A stretch of 64,000 nucleotides of DNA from Terrirubrum flagellatum (GTDB lineage: Bacteria; Pseudomonadota; Alphaproteobacteria; Rhizobiales; Beijerinckiaceae), in assembly GCF_022059845.1 (NCBI RefSeq), contig NZ_CP091851.1:3162001-3226000 (forward strand). The letters are read 5' to 3'. Below, piece by piece: positions 50,664 to 59,857 of the stretch. The notes below the pieces were generated by a model. It saw only the letters and a program-made list of their open reading frames with translations, was not told the origin of the DNA and did not search any database. A program made the translations under genes and the position numbers. Every line of letters begins with the position of its first letter. The stretch's first letter is position 1.

Positions 50664-52748
50664 TCAGCCCTCGATCAGGATGTTGAGATAGGGATCGATC
50701 ATCGCCGTCTGGCCGACGAGCACGAATGTGGTTGAATCCATCTGCTCGATGATCGCAGGCCCGTGCAATTTGTGGCCAGGGCCGAGCTTCTCACGATCAT
50801 AGACCGGACATTTCACGAAGCCGTCAGCGGCCGAGAGATAGACGTCGCGTTCGCCAATCTTCGCATCCGCGACCGAGCTCGTGGGGGCGGGCGCGCGCCT
50901 GAGTTCCGCCTTCGGCACGCGCCCCGTAAGCTCAAGCCGCAAGGTGGTGACCTGAATCGGCTCTTCGGACGCGACGTAGCCATACATCTGCTGGTGCACC
51001 GTCTCGAAATTCGTGCGGAGCGTTTCGAGCTGCGCCGCATCATCGGCTTCGGCGGGCCACGCCACCGTCAGCTCGTATCCCTGTCCGCCATAGCGCATAT
51101 CGAGCGCCTTCACGACGCCACGGTCCGCCGACGCAATATGCTCCTGCTCGAACCACGCATCGGCGCGACGGTCGAGCTCGCGAAATCCGTTCGCCAGGGA
51201 CGCAAGCGTGTCGGCCCGCAACGGCATGTAGCGGGTCAGCGAAATGTCTGTGCGAAGATCAGTCAGCAGCAGACCCAGCGCGCACATGATGCCGGGATAT
51301 TTGGGAACGAGAACACGGGGAATGTCGAGTTCGCGCGCGAGCAGCGCCGCGTGAATCGGGCCCGCTCCGCCAAACGCCATCATCGTGAAATCGCGGGGAT
51401 CATAACCACGCTCCACCGAGATGACGCGCACCGCCTTCGCCATGTTGGCGACCACGACGCGGATAATCCCTTCTGCCGCGGCCATCGGCGCTATGCCAAG
51501 ATCGTCGGCGAGCCGCGCGATCGCCTCGCGCGATGCCGCAGCGTCGATCGGCATGCGGCCGCCAAGCAGATGCGTCTGGTTGAGAACGCCGAGCGCGACA
51601 TTGGCGTCCGTCACCGTCGGCTGGCGATTGCCGCGGCCATAGCAGACGGGACCGGGATCGGCGCCCGCGCTCGCCGGCCCCACTTTCAGCAGGCCGTTAT
51701 CCATGCGAGCGATCGAACCGCCGCCTGCGCCCACGGTGTGAATGCCGAGCATCGGCACTTTCAGCGGATAACCGTGAATGTCCGCGCTGTTCGCCATCTG
51801 CGGACGACCATTCTCGATCAGCGCGACGTCGCTCGACGTGCCGCCCATGTCGAAAGTGATGAGATGGCTGAAGTCTGCTGCGCGGCCGACGGCGAGCGCG
51901 CCCATGACGCCTGCCGCGGGACCTGACAGCACCGTGCGCACCGGCTCGCGCTGCGCCGAATCCGCCGAGATCACGCCGCCATTGCTTTGGGTGAGGTGCG
52001 GCGCGGGCTTCACACCGACATCCGCGAGACGCGGACGCAGACGCTCCAGATAGGATTTCATGATCGGGCCGAGATAGGCGTTCACCACTACGGTCGAGGT
52101 GCGCTCGAACTCGCGAAATTCGGGCGCGATGTCGTGCGAGACGCTCACGAACATGTCAGGACATTCCTCCGCGAAGATCTCGCGGATGCGCGCCTCGTGC
52201 GCGGGCGTGAGGAAGCTGAAGAGGAGGCTGACCGCGACCGCCTGGACGCCCTCCGCGCGCAGTTTTCGCGCCGCCTTGCGAACATCCTCCTCGTTGAGCG
52301 GTTCGAGAATCGAGCCATCGAACAGCACGCGCTCGCGCACCTCAAGCCTGAGATCGCGTGAAACGAGGATCGGCGGCTTCTCCGTCTGGAGATCGTAAAG
52401 TTCAGGTCGCGTCTGGCGCCTGATTTCCAGCACATCGCGAAAGCCCGCGGTCGTGACCAGGCCCGTCTTCGCGCCGCGGCCCTGAATGAGCGCATTGGTG
52501 CCGACAGTCGTGCCATGGCCAAAATGCACGACGCGCGCCGCATCCGCCTTTCCGCCGCCCGATGCGCGCAGCCACTCCTCGACGCCGCCCGCGATTCCAA
52601 CAGAAGGATCGGCCGGCGTGCTGCTGACTTTCCAGACCTGGATCTGGCCCAGAGTCTCATCGAACACGCAGACATCCGTGAAAGTGCCGCCGGAATCGAC
52701 GCCGATGCGCAGGCGGCGATCGCTGGACGGTGCTGACGATGACATCAT
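50664..52748 (-). CDS. hyuA: Hydantoinase/oxoprolinase subunit A
   Basis: A 694-residue HyuA-family ATPase. The actin-like phosphate motif GVDSGGTFTDVCVFD is at residues 16-30, and a second one, LITFDMGGTSSDVALIENG, lies near the middle. TVGAGGGSIAR and VDAN-like TVTDANVALG are further family motifs. With subunit B it should couple ATP hydrolysis to opening of a five-membered cyclic amide. The creatinase-like and opine-dehydrogenase-like neighbours suggest a guanidino-, hydantoin- or lactam-type substrate. There is a 93-nt gap from the upstream binding-protein gene with nothing recognisable in it. Confidence 0.93.
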   Translation of the reverse strand: MMSSSAPSSDRRLRIGVDSGGTFTDVCVFDETLGQIQVWKVSSTPADPSVGIAGGVEEWLRASGGGKADAARVVHFGHGTTVGTNALIQGRGAKTGLVTTAGFRDVLEIRRQTRPELYDLQTEKPPILVSRDLRLEVRERVLFDGSILEPLNEEDVRKAARKLRAEGVQAVAVSLLFSFLTPAHEARIREIFAEECPDMFVSVSHDIAPEFREFERTSTVVVNAYLGPIMKSYLERLRPRLADVGVKPAPHLTQSNGGVISADSAQREPVRTVLSGPAAGVMGALAVGRAADFSHLITFDMGGTSSDVALIENGRPQMANSADIHGYPLKVPMLGIHTVGAGGGSIARMDNGLLKVGPASAGADPGPVCYGRGNRQPTVTDANVALGVLNQTHLLGGRMPIDAAASREAIARLADDLGIAPMAAAEGIIRVVVANMAKAVRVISVERGYDPRDFTMMAFGGAGPIHAALLARELDIPRVLVPKYPGIMCALGLLLTDLRTDISLTRYMPLRADTLASLANGFRELDRRADAWFEQEHIASADRGVVKALDMRYGGQGYELTVAWPAEADDAAQLETLRTNFETVHQQMYGYVASEEPIQVTTLRLELTGRVPKAELRRAPAPTSSVADAKIGERDVYLSAADGFVKCPVYDREKLGPGHKLHGPAIIEQMDSTTFVLVGQTAMIDPYLNILIEG

Positions 52749-52841
52749 GACTCCGAACTCGCAAAGGCGCGATGAGATCGCGCCTCAAATTGCCGGCCAG
52801 CAGGCTTTCACGCGCCCGCGCGGCCTGATCTCACCCGATGG

Positions 52842-54344
52842 TCACTTCGCGACAGAAAAATCGAACGCGCGCACCCAATCATCGCCACGCGCATGCCATT
52901 CGACCCGCCTGGAGACTCCGTAGGTGACCGGCTGGACATAGAGGAACACCATCGCCGCTTCGTCGCACATGCGCGCCGTCGCCTGCTTGTAGAGCGCCGC
53001 GCGCTTCGTCTTGTCCGTCGTCGCGCGCGCCTCGTCGAGCAGTTTTCCGAACGGCGCATCGTTCCAGTAATCATAGACATTGCCCGGCGCGCTGAGCGTC
53101 AGCAGCCCATCCGCGTCGAGCGTCGGCCACGCATAGGTGAGGAACGCCAGCTGCGCGAGATCGCGCGCGCGCGTCTGCTTCGTCATGAAGGCGCCGAAGT
53201 CCATCTCCGTGATCTTCACCTTCAGACCGAGCTCCTCGTAACTCGAGGCGATCGCCTGCACGACTTCGGAGCCGTTGAGATAGACCGCGACGGGAATCTC
53301 GAGCTCGATCGGCTGCTTCGGATCGATCCCCGACTGCTTGATCAGCGCCTTCGCCTTGTCCGGATCATAGGGATAGGCCTTGAGATCCGGGTTGAAGCCG
53401 AAATAGTCGCTCGTCAGGAGCTGACAGGGCGACACCGGCGCGCGGCCGCCGAAGATCGCGCTGACGATGCCTTCTTTGTCGACGCCATAGTTGAGCGCCT
53501 GACGCAGCGCCTTGTTCTCGATCGGCTTCTTGTTGAGGTTGAGCTTCAGGAACGCCGTACGCGTGCTCTGCACGGAATCGGCGCGCGCGGCGCCGGCCTT
53601 GTTAATGCGGTCGATCTCGGAAACGGGAATGCCGCCGATCAGATCGACCTCTTTCGCATTGAGCGCCGCGATGCGGCTTGAAACCTCCGGAATGATGCGG
53701 AAATTGACTTTCGCAAAGGCCGGCTTTGCGCCGGCGAAATTGGGGTTGGGTTCAAGCGTCACATGATCGCCGGGAACATTCTCTGCGATCTTGTAAGGCC
53801 CGCCCGCCATGGTCGAACGCGCAGGATCATTCGACGCAGCCCATTGCGGCGGGAGAAGCAGAAACATCGAGAGCTGATCGGCAAGCGCGGGATAGGGCGA
53901 CGTCGTCACGATATCAACAGTCGCTTCATCGACGACATTGACCGTCTTGACCGAGCCGAACCACGCCTTGATGCGCGCGCCGACCTTGGGATCGAGCACG
54001 CGATCGATGTTCCATTTCACGGCTGCGGCGTCGAGCTTTTCGCCATTCTCGAATTTCAGGCCCGGCTTCAGCTTGAATCGCCAGGTGGTATCATCGACCG
54101 GTTCCCAGGAGACGGCGGCGTCGGGCTTGAGCTTGAGATCGGCGCCGCGCGTGAGCAGGCCGGGATAGATGTGGCTGAGCACGCTGAGATCGGTGCCGAC
54201 GGTCGCCGTCATGTGGGGGTCAAGCGTCGTCAGCGCGGTCGGAAGCGCGATCGTCAATGTATTCGACGATTGCGCCAAAGCTGCGTTTATCGGCGCGAAG
54301 GCCAGAAGGACGGCGGCCGTCCGCGCGAGATTGCCAGATTTCAT
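52842..54344 (-). CDS. ABC transporter substrate-binding protein, family 5 (hydantoinase operon)
   Basis: A 500-residue periplasmic binding protein with the signal peptide NLARTAAVLLAFAPINAALA|Q. SBP_bac_5 motifs: LTIALPTALTTLDPHMTATV, WRFKLKPGLKFENGEKLDAA and STMAGGPYKIAENVPGD. The transporter's permeases and ATPases are on the other arm (58937-60711 and 61897-63815), so the importer is split across two divergent transcripts under presumably one LysR regulator. Ligand unknown. Confidence 0.93.
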   Translation of the reverse strand: MKSGNLARTAAVLLAFAPINAALAQSSNTLTIALPTALTTLDPHMTATVGTDLSVLSHIYPGLLTRGADLKLKPDAAVSWEPVDDTTWRFKLKPGLKFENGEKLDAAAVKWNIDRVLDPKVGARIKAWFGSVKTVNVVDEATVDIVTTSPYPALADQLSMFLLLPPQWAASNDPARSTMAGGPYKIAENVPGDHVTLEPNPNFAGAKPAFAKVNFRIIPEVSSRIAALNAKEVDLIGGIPVSEIDRINKAGAARADSVQSTRTAFLKLNLNKKPIENKALRQALNYGVDKEGIVSAIFGGRAPVSPCQLLTSDYFGFNPDLKAYPYDPDKAKALIKQSGIDPKQPIELEIPVAVYLNGSEVVQAIASSYEELGLKVKITEMDFGAFMTKQTRARDLAQLAFLTYAWPTLDADGLLTLSAPGNVYDYWNDAPFGKLLDEARATTDKTKRAALYKQATARMCDEAAMVFLYVQPVTYGVSRRVEWHARGDDWVRAFDFSVAK

Positions 54345-54384
54345 CGCATTCCCCTTCCCTCATTCGACTGCATCAGAATTTTCG

Positions 54385-55230
54385 TCACGCGGCGCGACGC
54401 CTGATGAAGTCCCTGATCCGCGCGAGCACCAATTCGTTCTTCTCGATATGGACGGGATGATTGGCGCCTTCGATGACGTCGAGCTCCGATCCCGGAATTC
54501 CCGCCGCGATCACCTGCGACTGCTGGACCGGGCAAATCCAGTCGTTGGCTCCCACGACGATGTAGGTCGGGACCTTGATTGTCGGCAGCGCGGCGCGAAC
54601 ATCATAATATTTGTCGTGCTGGAAAAGCTCGCGATGGGTCTCAGCATGGATATGCAGCTCGCGCGTCGCGAGAAGCGCCGCATCCGGATCGAACTCCTCG
54701 AAATAGAGCGGCTGGCACGCGAGCCAGATCAGTCTCAGCTCGATGTCGTCTTCGCAGCCGTCAACAATCAGCTTGCGCACCATCGCTTCCGAGGCGCTCG
54801 GGGCCTGCGGCAATCGCTGCCTGAGATGCGCGAACACATCGTCCTGCATATGATAACTGGGCGCCGTGCCGCGCAGAATCAGGTGCGACAGGCCGGCCTG
54901 ATAGCGGGCGGCGTAGGTGAGCGCGATCATGCCGCCGAACGACCCGCCGATCAGGATGATCTTCTTTCCGCCGCAGACTTCGAGACGGAAGGCCTCGAGA
55001 TCGTCGGCGAACTGGGCGAAGGTGAAGGGCGGCGTGAGACTCGTCAGACCGCAGCCGCGCTGATCATAGGCGAGAACGCGATAGGCGTCGGCAAGTGGCA
55101 GAAAGGCCTGGAAATCGCGACGATGATCGCCGATGCCGCGCCCGCCATGCAGGACGACGATGGCGTGTTCGTGTTCGTCGCCCGCCGAGTTATAGACGAA
55201 GTCCGCGCCGTTGAGCCTGACCTTCTTCAT
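54385..55230 (-). CDS. Alpha/beta hydrolase, proline iminopeptidase-like
   Basis: A 281-residue hydrolase. Oxyanion region LHGGRGIGDH, then YDQRGCGLTS, the nucleophile elbow GGSFGG (Ser97), an acid in VVGANDW and the catalytic His in EGANHPVHIEK. HGG and DQRG(C/S)G are typical of the proline iminopeptidase group. No signal peptide, so it acts in the cytosol on imported material; amide or ester cleavage is expected. It sits between the alkylhydroperoxidase-like gene and the binding-protein gene, with short spacers on both sides. Confidence 0.88.
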   Translation of the reverse strand: MKKVRLNGADFVYNSAGDEHEHAIVVLHGGRGIGDHRRDFQAFLPLADAYRVLAYDQRGCGLTSLTPPFTFAQFADDLEAFRLEVCGGKKIILIGGSFGGMIALTYAARYQAGLSHLILRGTAPSYHMQDDVFAHLRQRLPQAPSASEAMVRKLIVDGCEDDIELRLIWLACQPLYFEEFDPDAALLATRELHIHAETHRELFQHDKYYDVRAALPTIKVPTYIVVGANDWICPVQQSQVIAAGIPGSELDVIEGANHPVHIEKNELVLARIRDFIRRRAA

Positions 55231-55246
55231 CGCGCCGCTCGCTGTT

Positions 55247-55822
55247 TCAATCCGCTCTGGGCTCGCCCAGCGTATGCATCAGCCGGTTCGCCCAGCCGAA
55301 GATGCTCGACGCCAGAATGAGATCGATGATGTCGCCCTCGCCGAGACCCTGGTCGCGCAGCGCGCGCACATGCTCGGCGCGAACGGCCGAGGGCGTCTGC
55401 GACAGAGCGGCGGCGAAGTCGAAGATCGCCTGCGAATATTCATCGAGTTCGGGATGTTCGCCGCCATCGAATATCGCAGCGATGACGTCTTCCCGTTTCG
55501 TGAGCTGGATATAGCGCGCAGCGTGGACCGAGACGCAATAGACGCATCGATTGACGACCGATGCGGCCACGGCGCCAAGCTCGCGCTCGCCGGGCGGCAG
55601 GCCCTCCTTGCCATACATGATGGCGTTGAAGAGCGGCGAGCGCACGGCAAGCGATTCCGGATCATGGGCGAGCGTCAGCACGTAATCCGAAATCTTCTTG
55701 TTCGACGGCGTCACTTTCATGGCGTCGCGCTGTTCGGCAGTGGCTTCTTCGAGCCGCACCGGCGCGACATAAGGAACCCAGCGCAGCGGCCGCGCGGTGA
55801 ATTCGTGGACGGCGCCGCTCAT
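55247..55822 (-). CDS. Alkylhydroperoxidase-like protein (Avi_7169-type family)
   Basis: A 191-residue AhpD/CMD-fold protein. The redox motif is NRCVYCVSVHAARYI, with Cys93-x2-Cys96 and His100, as in alkylhydroperoxidase-related enzymes. The N-terminal FTARPLRWVPYVAPVRLEEA is typical of a family described beside CMD proteins and peptide-type ABC transporters in alphaproteobacteria. Its stop is close to the hydrolase start, and its start overlaps the CMD gene stop (ATGA). A reductase or peroxidase role linked to the imported compound is likely; the true substrate is not known. Confidence 0.87.
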   Translation of the reverse strand: MSGAVHEFTARPLRWVPYVAPVRLEEATAEQRDAMKVTPSNKKISDYVLTLAHDPESLAVRSPLFNAIMYGKEGLPPGERELGAVAASVVNRCVYCVSVHAARYIQLTKREDVIAAIFDGGEHPELDEYSQAIFDFAAALSQTPSAVRAEHVRALRDQGLGEGDIIDLILASSIFGWANRLMHTLGEPRAD

Positions 55823-56310
55823 GCCGCCCCCTGCAACGCGCGCAGGCCGGCGATCACGCGCGCCTGATAGTTCACGAAGGCCGCGAGTTCGGAGAGCCGG
55901 ACGATATCGGGCTCGGAAACGCCAGCGTCGCGCAACGCATCGATCGAGGCGCGCGTCGCATCTCGCGGCGCGAGCGTCAGAAGATCGGCATGCCTCGCGA
56001 TCGCGGCCGCGCGGGCCTCCGCCGGAAGACGCCGGGGATCGCGCAGGTCGGCGACCGCCTCAGGGGCGGCCTCGCCCAGCAGGCTGGCGTAGTGGGCGGC
56101 GAGGCGCGCATCGCCGTGATGGCGCGCCATCCGCTCCGCCACGGCGGCGCGCTCGAGATAGGAGAGGCCGCCGGGATCGCACGGCCGCAGAACCGCATCG
56201 TGAGCGCGCTGGCTCATGTCTATGATCGCTGCGCGGCCGACGAGAGCCTCTCCCAGCGGCGTGCCCGCCGCGGTTTCGGCAAGGGATTCAATGATCGTGG
56301 CGGCGGCCAA
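55819..56310 (-). CDS. CMD domain protein (Avi_7170-type family)
   Basis: A 163-residue all-helical protein of the carboxymuconolactone decarboxylase superfamily, without the Cys-x2-Cys redox motif. It contains LSYLERAAVAERMARHHGDA, the helix RAAAIARHADLLTLAPRDAT and the terminal FVNYQARVIAGLRAL. It is nearly always found directly next to the alkylhydroperoxidase-like partner, and the two overlap by 4 nt here. It may form a hetero-complex with the following protein. It is the first gene of the minus-strand operon, divergent from the LysR gene. Confidence 0.85.
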   Translation of the reverse strand: MAAATIIESLAETAAGTPLGEALVGRAAIIDMSQRAHDAVLRPCDPGGLSYLERAAVAERMARHHGDARLAAHYASLLGEAAPEAVADLRDPRRLPAEARAAAIARHADLLTLAPRDATRASIDALRDAGVSEPDIVRLSELAAFVNYQARVIAGLRALQGAA

Positions 56311-56346
56311 GGGTTGCTCCCGGCGTCAGACGCGATAAGACTTGCA

Positions 56347-56365
56347 TGATGCATTTTTGGCATCA
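56347..56365. promoter_or_regulatory. Candidate LysR box 1 (ATGC-N7-GCAT)
   Basis: TGATGC (56347-56352) and GCATCA (56360-56365) are perfect inverted repeats with a 7-nt spacer, which gives the T-N11-A pattern of LysR sites. The site lies 37 bp upstream of the CMD gene start on the minus strand. Confidence 0.5.
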
Positions 56366-56429
56366 AGATGCATTCATTCTACAGATCAATAATAATGCAG
56401 AACGATATTCCAAAGGCGCCGGGAGCTGT

Positions 56430-56456
56430 GTTTTTATGCTTGTGAGGCATAAAAAC
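56430..56456. promoter_or_regulatory. Candidate LysR box 2 (10-bp arms, ATGC-N7-GCAT core)
   Basis: GTTTTTATGC (56430-56439) and GCATAAAAAC (56447-56456) are perfect inverted repeats around the 7-nt spacer TTGTGAG. It shares the ATGC-N7-GCAT core with the site at 56347-56365. It lies immediately upstream of the LysR start and would suit autorepression; the LysR gene has no visible ribosome-binding site, so the repeat may also act in the RNA. Confidence 0.55.
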
Positions 56457-56474
56457 CCCTCTATGATCCGTTTT

Positions 56475-57437
56475 ATGTATGCAGATCGGCTCGATCTCCG
56501 GCAGCTCGACGCGTTCGCGGCGGTGATGTCCGCGGGCTCGATCACGGGCGCGGCCCGCATGCTTGGCCGTTCGCAGCCCGCGGTCACAAGGCTGATCCAG
56601 GACCTTGAGGGCAAGTTGGGCTACGCCGTTTTGCGGCGCAGCGGCCCGCGCATCGCCCCGACGGAACGGGGCGTCCTCTTCTACGAGGAGGTCGAACGGC
56701 TGCTGCAGAGCTTCCGACACGCCAGCGAATGCGCCCGCGCGATCGGCCAGACCGCTGTGCGCCCGGTCGAGATCGCGGCCACGCCGGCGCTGTCGGTCAG
56801 CCTGGTGCCGGCCGCGCTCGCGGCCATCGATGCGTCGCTTCTGCCGGCGCGCATTCATGTGAGCGCTGTCGCCGCCGAGCGCGTCGTGCAGGACGTGGTG
56901 TCGCGCACTGCCGATTTCGGGCTCGCGACGCTGCCTTTCGAGGAATCCGGTATCGATGTTCACTGGGTCGCCGAGGCGCCCTGCGTTGCGGTGATGCGCG
57001 CCGACGATCAACTCGCATCGAAATCAATCGTGAGCCTGCGCGATCTGCGCGAGCGTCGCGTGCTCACTCTGGCAAGTAGGTTACGCCAACGCATCAACGA
57101 TGTGCTGGCGCGCGCGCGCATCGAAGCGCCGGCGATCATCGAGACGAACGCCTCGTCCGCCGCGCTCGCCATGGCGCGCGAGGGTCTCGGCGTCGCCATC
57201 GTCGAACCCGCGACCGCGCATGGGCTGCCCCTCGAAGGGCTGACGATCCGGCCGCTGGATACGCTGATCCCGTTTCTCGTCGGCGCGTTTTCGCCTGCGG
57301 GAAAGCCGCTGTCGCCGACGCTCATCGCCTTCAACGACGCGCTGCTTGCAAAGGCGCAGACATTGCTGCCGGGCTTCAAGCTGCGCGCCGGCGCGAGCAC
57401 GCGGGACGACGCGGCCATGACGCGAGCGAGCGCATGA
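56475..57437 (+). CDS. LysR family transcriptional regulator
   Basis: A 320-residue regulator from the ATG at 56475 (another ATG at 56463 adds four residues). The helix-turn-helix is LDAFAAVMSAGSITGAARML then GRSQPAVTRLIQDLE, followed by the effector-binding domain, with TADFGLATLPFEESGIDVHW and later GLGVAIVEPATAHGLPL. It sits between the two arms of the hydantoinase locus and overlaps the flavoprotein gene by 4 nt. It likely senses a pathway intermediate and controls both arms through the two inverted repeats in the spacer. Confidence 0.92.
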   Translation: MYADRLDLRQLDAFAAVMSAGSITGAARMLGRSQPAVTRLIQDLEGKLGYAVLRRSGPRIAPTERGVLFYEEVERLLQSFRHASECARAIGQTAVRPVEIAATPALSVSLVPAALAAIDASLLPARIHVSAVAAERVVQDVVSRTADFGLATLPFEESGIDVHWVAEAPCVAVMRADDQLASKSIVSLRDLRERRVLTLASRLRQRINDVLARARIEAPAIIETNASSAALAMAREGLGVAIVEPATAHGLPLEGLTIRPLDTLIPFLVGAFSPAGKPLSPTLIAFNDALLAKAQTLLPGFKLRAGASTRDDAAMTRASA

Positions 57438-58891
57438 ACGCGTCCTCGCCTCAGGGACTCGCGGCGCTGGAGGCGCGCCTGCAGCAGGATCTGGAATGGC
57501 TGGAGCTGCCGTCCAAATCCTGGATTCCCCCGCGCTTCGTCGGCGAGCGCCGAGTGCGCGATGTCGTCATCATGGGCGCAGGCATGGCTGGCCTCGTCGC
57601 GTCAGGCATGCTCAAGCGTCTGGGCGTCGACAATCATATCCTCTTCGACGCCGCGCCCGCGGGCCGCGAGGGGCCTTGGGTGACATTCGCCCGCATGCGC
57701 AATTTGCGCTCGCCGAAGCAGCTCACCGGACCTGCGATGGGATTGCCGGCGCTCACCTTCCGCGCGTTCTACGAGGCTCAATTTGGCCGTGAAGCATGGA
57801 ACGCGCTCGGCAAAATCCCGCGCCCGCTCTGGATGGATTATCTCATCTGGTATCGGAAGGTTCTGGCGCTCCCCGTGCAGAACGACACGTTCGTCTCCGA
57901 TGTCGCAGATGCAGGCGACGGGCTTCTTTCTCTCTCCGTCACTCGCGCCGGCGTCGCGGAGACTGAATATGCGCGCAGGCTCGTTCTCGCGACCGGCCGC
58001 GATGGGCTCGGCGGGCCATACCTTCCTGAAATCGCCTATCGCATCGACCCTCAATTCCGCGCGCACTCCGCCGACGACATCGACTTCGCTGCGCTGAAGG
58101 GACGACGCGTGGCGGTGATCGGCGCCGGCGCATCTTCGATGGACAACGCCGCGACCGCATTGGAAGCCGGCGCCGCGCGCATGGACCTCTTCATTCGTCG
58201 CAGCGACATTCCCCGCATCAACAAGATGACGGGCATCGGCAGCCAGGGCGTCGTGCATGGATTCGCAGGCCTGCCCGACGAGTGGAAGTGGCGCTTCCTC
58301 GATTACGCCATGCGCGAGCAGACGCCGCCGCCGCGCGACAGCACGCTGCGCGTCTCGCAGCACGCCAGCGCGCATTTTCACCTTTCGAGTCCGATCATGG
58401 ATCTCTCGCAGGACGGCGACCATGTCGTGATCGAAACGCCGAAGGGGCGATATCCCGTCGACTTCGTGGTTTTCGGCACAGGCTTCAAGGTCGATCTGGC
58501 GAGCCGGCCGGAACTCGCCGCCTTCGCGCCGCATATCCGTCTCTGGAGCGACGGCTCCATTCCCGAGGGCGTCAATCCCAATGCTGAACTCGCGGGATCG
58601 CCTTATCTCGGCGAGAGCTTCGAATTTCAGGAGAAGACGCCAGGCGCCTGCCCCGCGCTCGGATCGATCTACTGCTTCAATTTCCCCGCGACGCTCAGTC
58701 ACGGCAAGCTGACCGGCGATATCCCTGCGATTAGCGAAGGCGCGGACCGCCTCGCCCGCGGCCTTACGCGCAGTCTCTTCGTCGAGGACCGCGCTGCGCA
58801 TTACGCCAACCTCGAAGCCTTCGCGACGCCGGAACTTCTCGGCGATGAGTGGGCCGATGCTGACGCGCCCGATCTGATGGACGCCGCGTGA
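57434..58891 (+). CDS. FAD/NAD(P)-binding oxidoreductase (monooxygenase-like)
   Basis: A 485-residue flavoprotein with two Rossmann motifs: VVIMGAGMAGLVASG (residues 44-58, FAD) and VAVIGAGASSMDNAA (about residues 225-240, NAD(P)). VVFGTGFKVD is the usual ATG-like motif before the end. The layout resembles flavin-dependent N-hydroxylating or Baeyer-Villiger-type monooxygenases (Pyr_redox_3 group). It may oxygenate a nitrogen or carbon of the imported compound. It is the first enzyme gene after LysR; DppB follows after 45 nt. No Tat or Sec signal. Confidence 0.88.
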   Translation: MNASSPQGLAALEARLQQDLEWLELPSKSWIPPRFVGERRVRDVVIMGAGMAGLVASGMLKRLGVDNHILFDAAPAGREGPWVTFARMRNLRSPKQLTGPAMGLPALTFRAFYEAQFGREAWNALGKIPRPLWMDYLIWYRKVLALPVQNDTFVSDVADAGDGLLSLSVTRAGVAETEYARRLVLATGRDGLGGPYLPEIAYRIDPQFRAHSADDIDFAALKGRRVAVIGAGASSMDNAATALEAGAARMDLFIRRSDIPRINKMTGIGSQGVVHGFAGLPDEWKWRFLDYAMREQTPPPRDSTLRVSQHASAHFHLSSPIMDLSQDGDHVVIETPKGRYPVDFVVFGTGFKVDLASRPELAAFAPHIRLWSDGSIPEGVNPNAELAGSPYLGESFEFQEKTPGACPALGSIYCFNFPATLSHGKLTGDIPAISEGADRLARGLTRSLFVEDRAAHYANLEAFATPELLGDEWADADAPDLMDAA

Positions 58892-58936
58892 CGCGATGAT
58901 GATCGCACGGGCCGCGCAGCGCGTCGGGAGCGGATC

Positions 58937-59857
58937 GTGATCCGCTATGTGCTGGCGCGTTTCGCGGAAGCGCTGATTTCGGTCTGGGGCGTCGTGACGA
59001 TCGTGTTCTTCGTGACGCGACTTGTCGGCGATCCCGTCGCGCTTCTGGTTCCGGTCGGCGCGAGCGCGCAGCAGATGGACGAACTCAGCGCCGCGCTTGG
59101 CCTCAACCAACCGATGTGGCGGCAATATCTCACTTTCACCGTCCATGTGCTGACCGGCGATTTCGGCCGTTCTTTTCAATTCGGCAGGCCGGCGGCCGAG
59201 GTGGTGCTGGAAAGAATGCCCGCGACCATTCAGCTCGCTGCCGCGGCGATCGCGCTGGGCGTGATCATCGGCGGCGGCGCGGGCGCGATCGCGGCTCTGA
59301 AGCGCGGCACGCTGGCGGAGCTCGCGGTGATGACGCTCGCGCTGCTCGGACAAGCAACGCCGGTCTTCTGGCTCGGCATCATGCTCATCCTGTTCTTCGC
59401 CGTCGATCTCGGCTGGCTGCCCACCGGCGGCTACGGCGCGCTCGGGCATCTCGTTCTCCCCGCCGTGACGCTTGCGGTGTTCGTCAGCGCCTCGATCGCG
59501 CGCCTGCTCCGGTCGAGCATGCTCGACGTGCTGAAAGAGGATTATGTGCGCACCGCGCGCTCGAAAGGCCTGATGCCGACGACCATCTTCGTCTGGCATG
59601 TGGTGCGCAACGCGCTCATTCCCGTGCTCACCATGATCGGCATCCTGGTCGGCGAACTGCTTGGCGGCTCCGTCGTGACCGAGACGGTTTTCGCCTGGCC
59701 GGGCGTCGGGCGGCTGATCGTGCAGGCGATCGAGACGAAGGATTTCCCCGTCATTCAGACCGGCGTCGCGCTCGTTGCGATCATCTATGTCGCAACAAAC
59801 TTCATCGTCGATCTCTTGTACGCCGTGGTCGATCCCCGCATCCGGGCACGAAGATGA
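58937..59857 (+). CDS. Peptide-type ABC permease, DppB family (hydantoinase locus)
   Basis: A 306-residue permease. It starts with a GTG preceded by GGGAGCGG. Family features include YVLARFAEALISVWGVVTIV, LNQPMWRQYLTFTVHVLTGD, TPVFWLGIMLILFFAVDLGW and ETVFAWPGVGRLIVQAIETK. It overlaps DppC by 4 nt. With DppC, the ATPases at 61897-63815 and the binding protein at 52842-54344 it makes a complete importer. Confidence 0.93.
   Translation: MIRYVLARFAEALISVWGVVTIVFFVTRLVGDPVALLVPVGASAQQMDELSAALGLNQPMWRQYLTFTVHVLTGDFGRSFQFGRPAAEVVLERMPATIQLAAAAIALGVIIGGGAGAIAALKRGTLAELAVMTLALLGQATPVFWLGIMLILFFAVDLGWLPTGGYGALGHLVLPAVTLAVFVSASIARLLRSSMLDVLKEDYVRTARSKGLMPTTIFVWHVVRNALIPVLTMIGILVGELLGGSVVTETVFAWPGVGRLIVQAIETKDFPVIQTGVALVAIIYVATNFIVDLLYAVVDPRIRARR

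Noticed and set aside
49151-50686. 511-codon plus-strand frame opposite hyuB
   Set aside because: hyuB has clear family motifs; the opposite frame has none.
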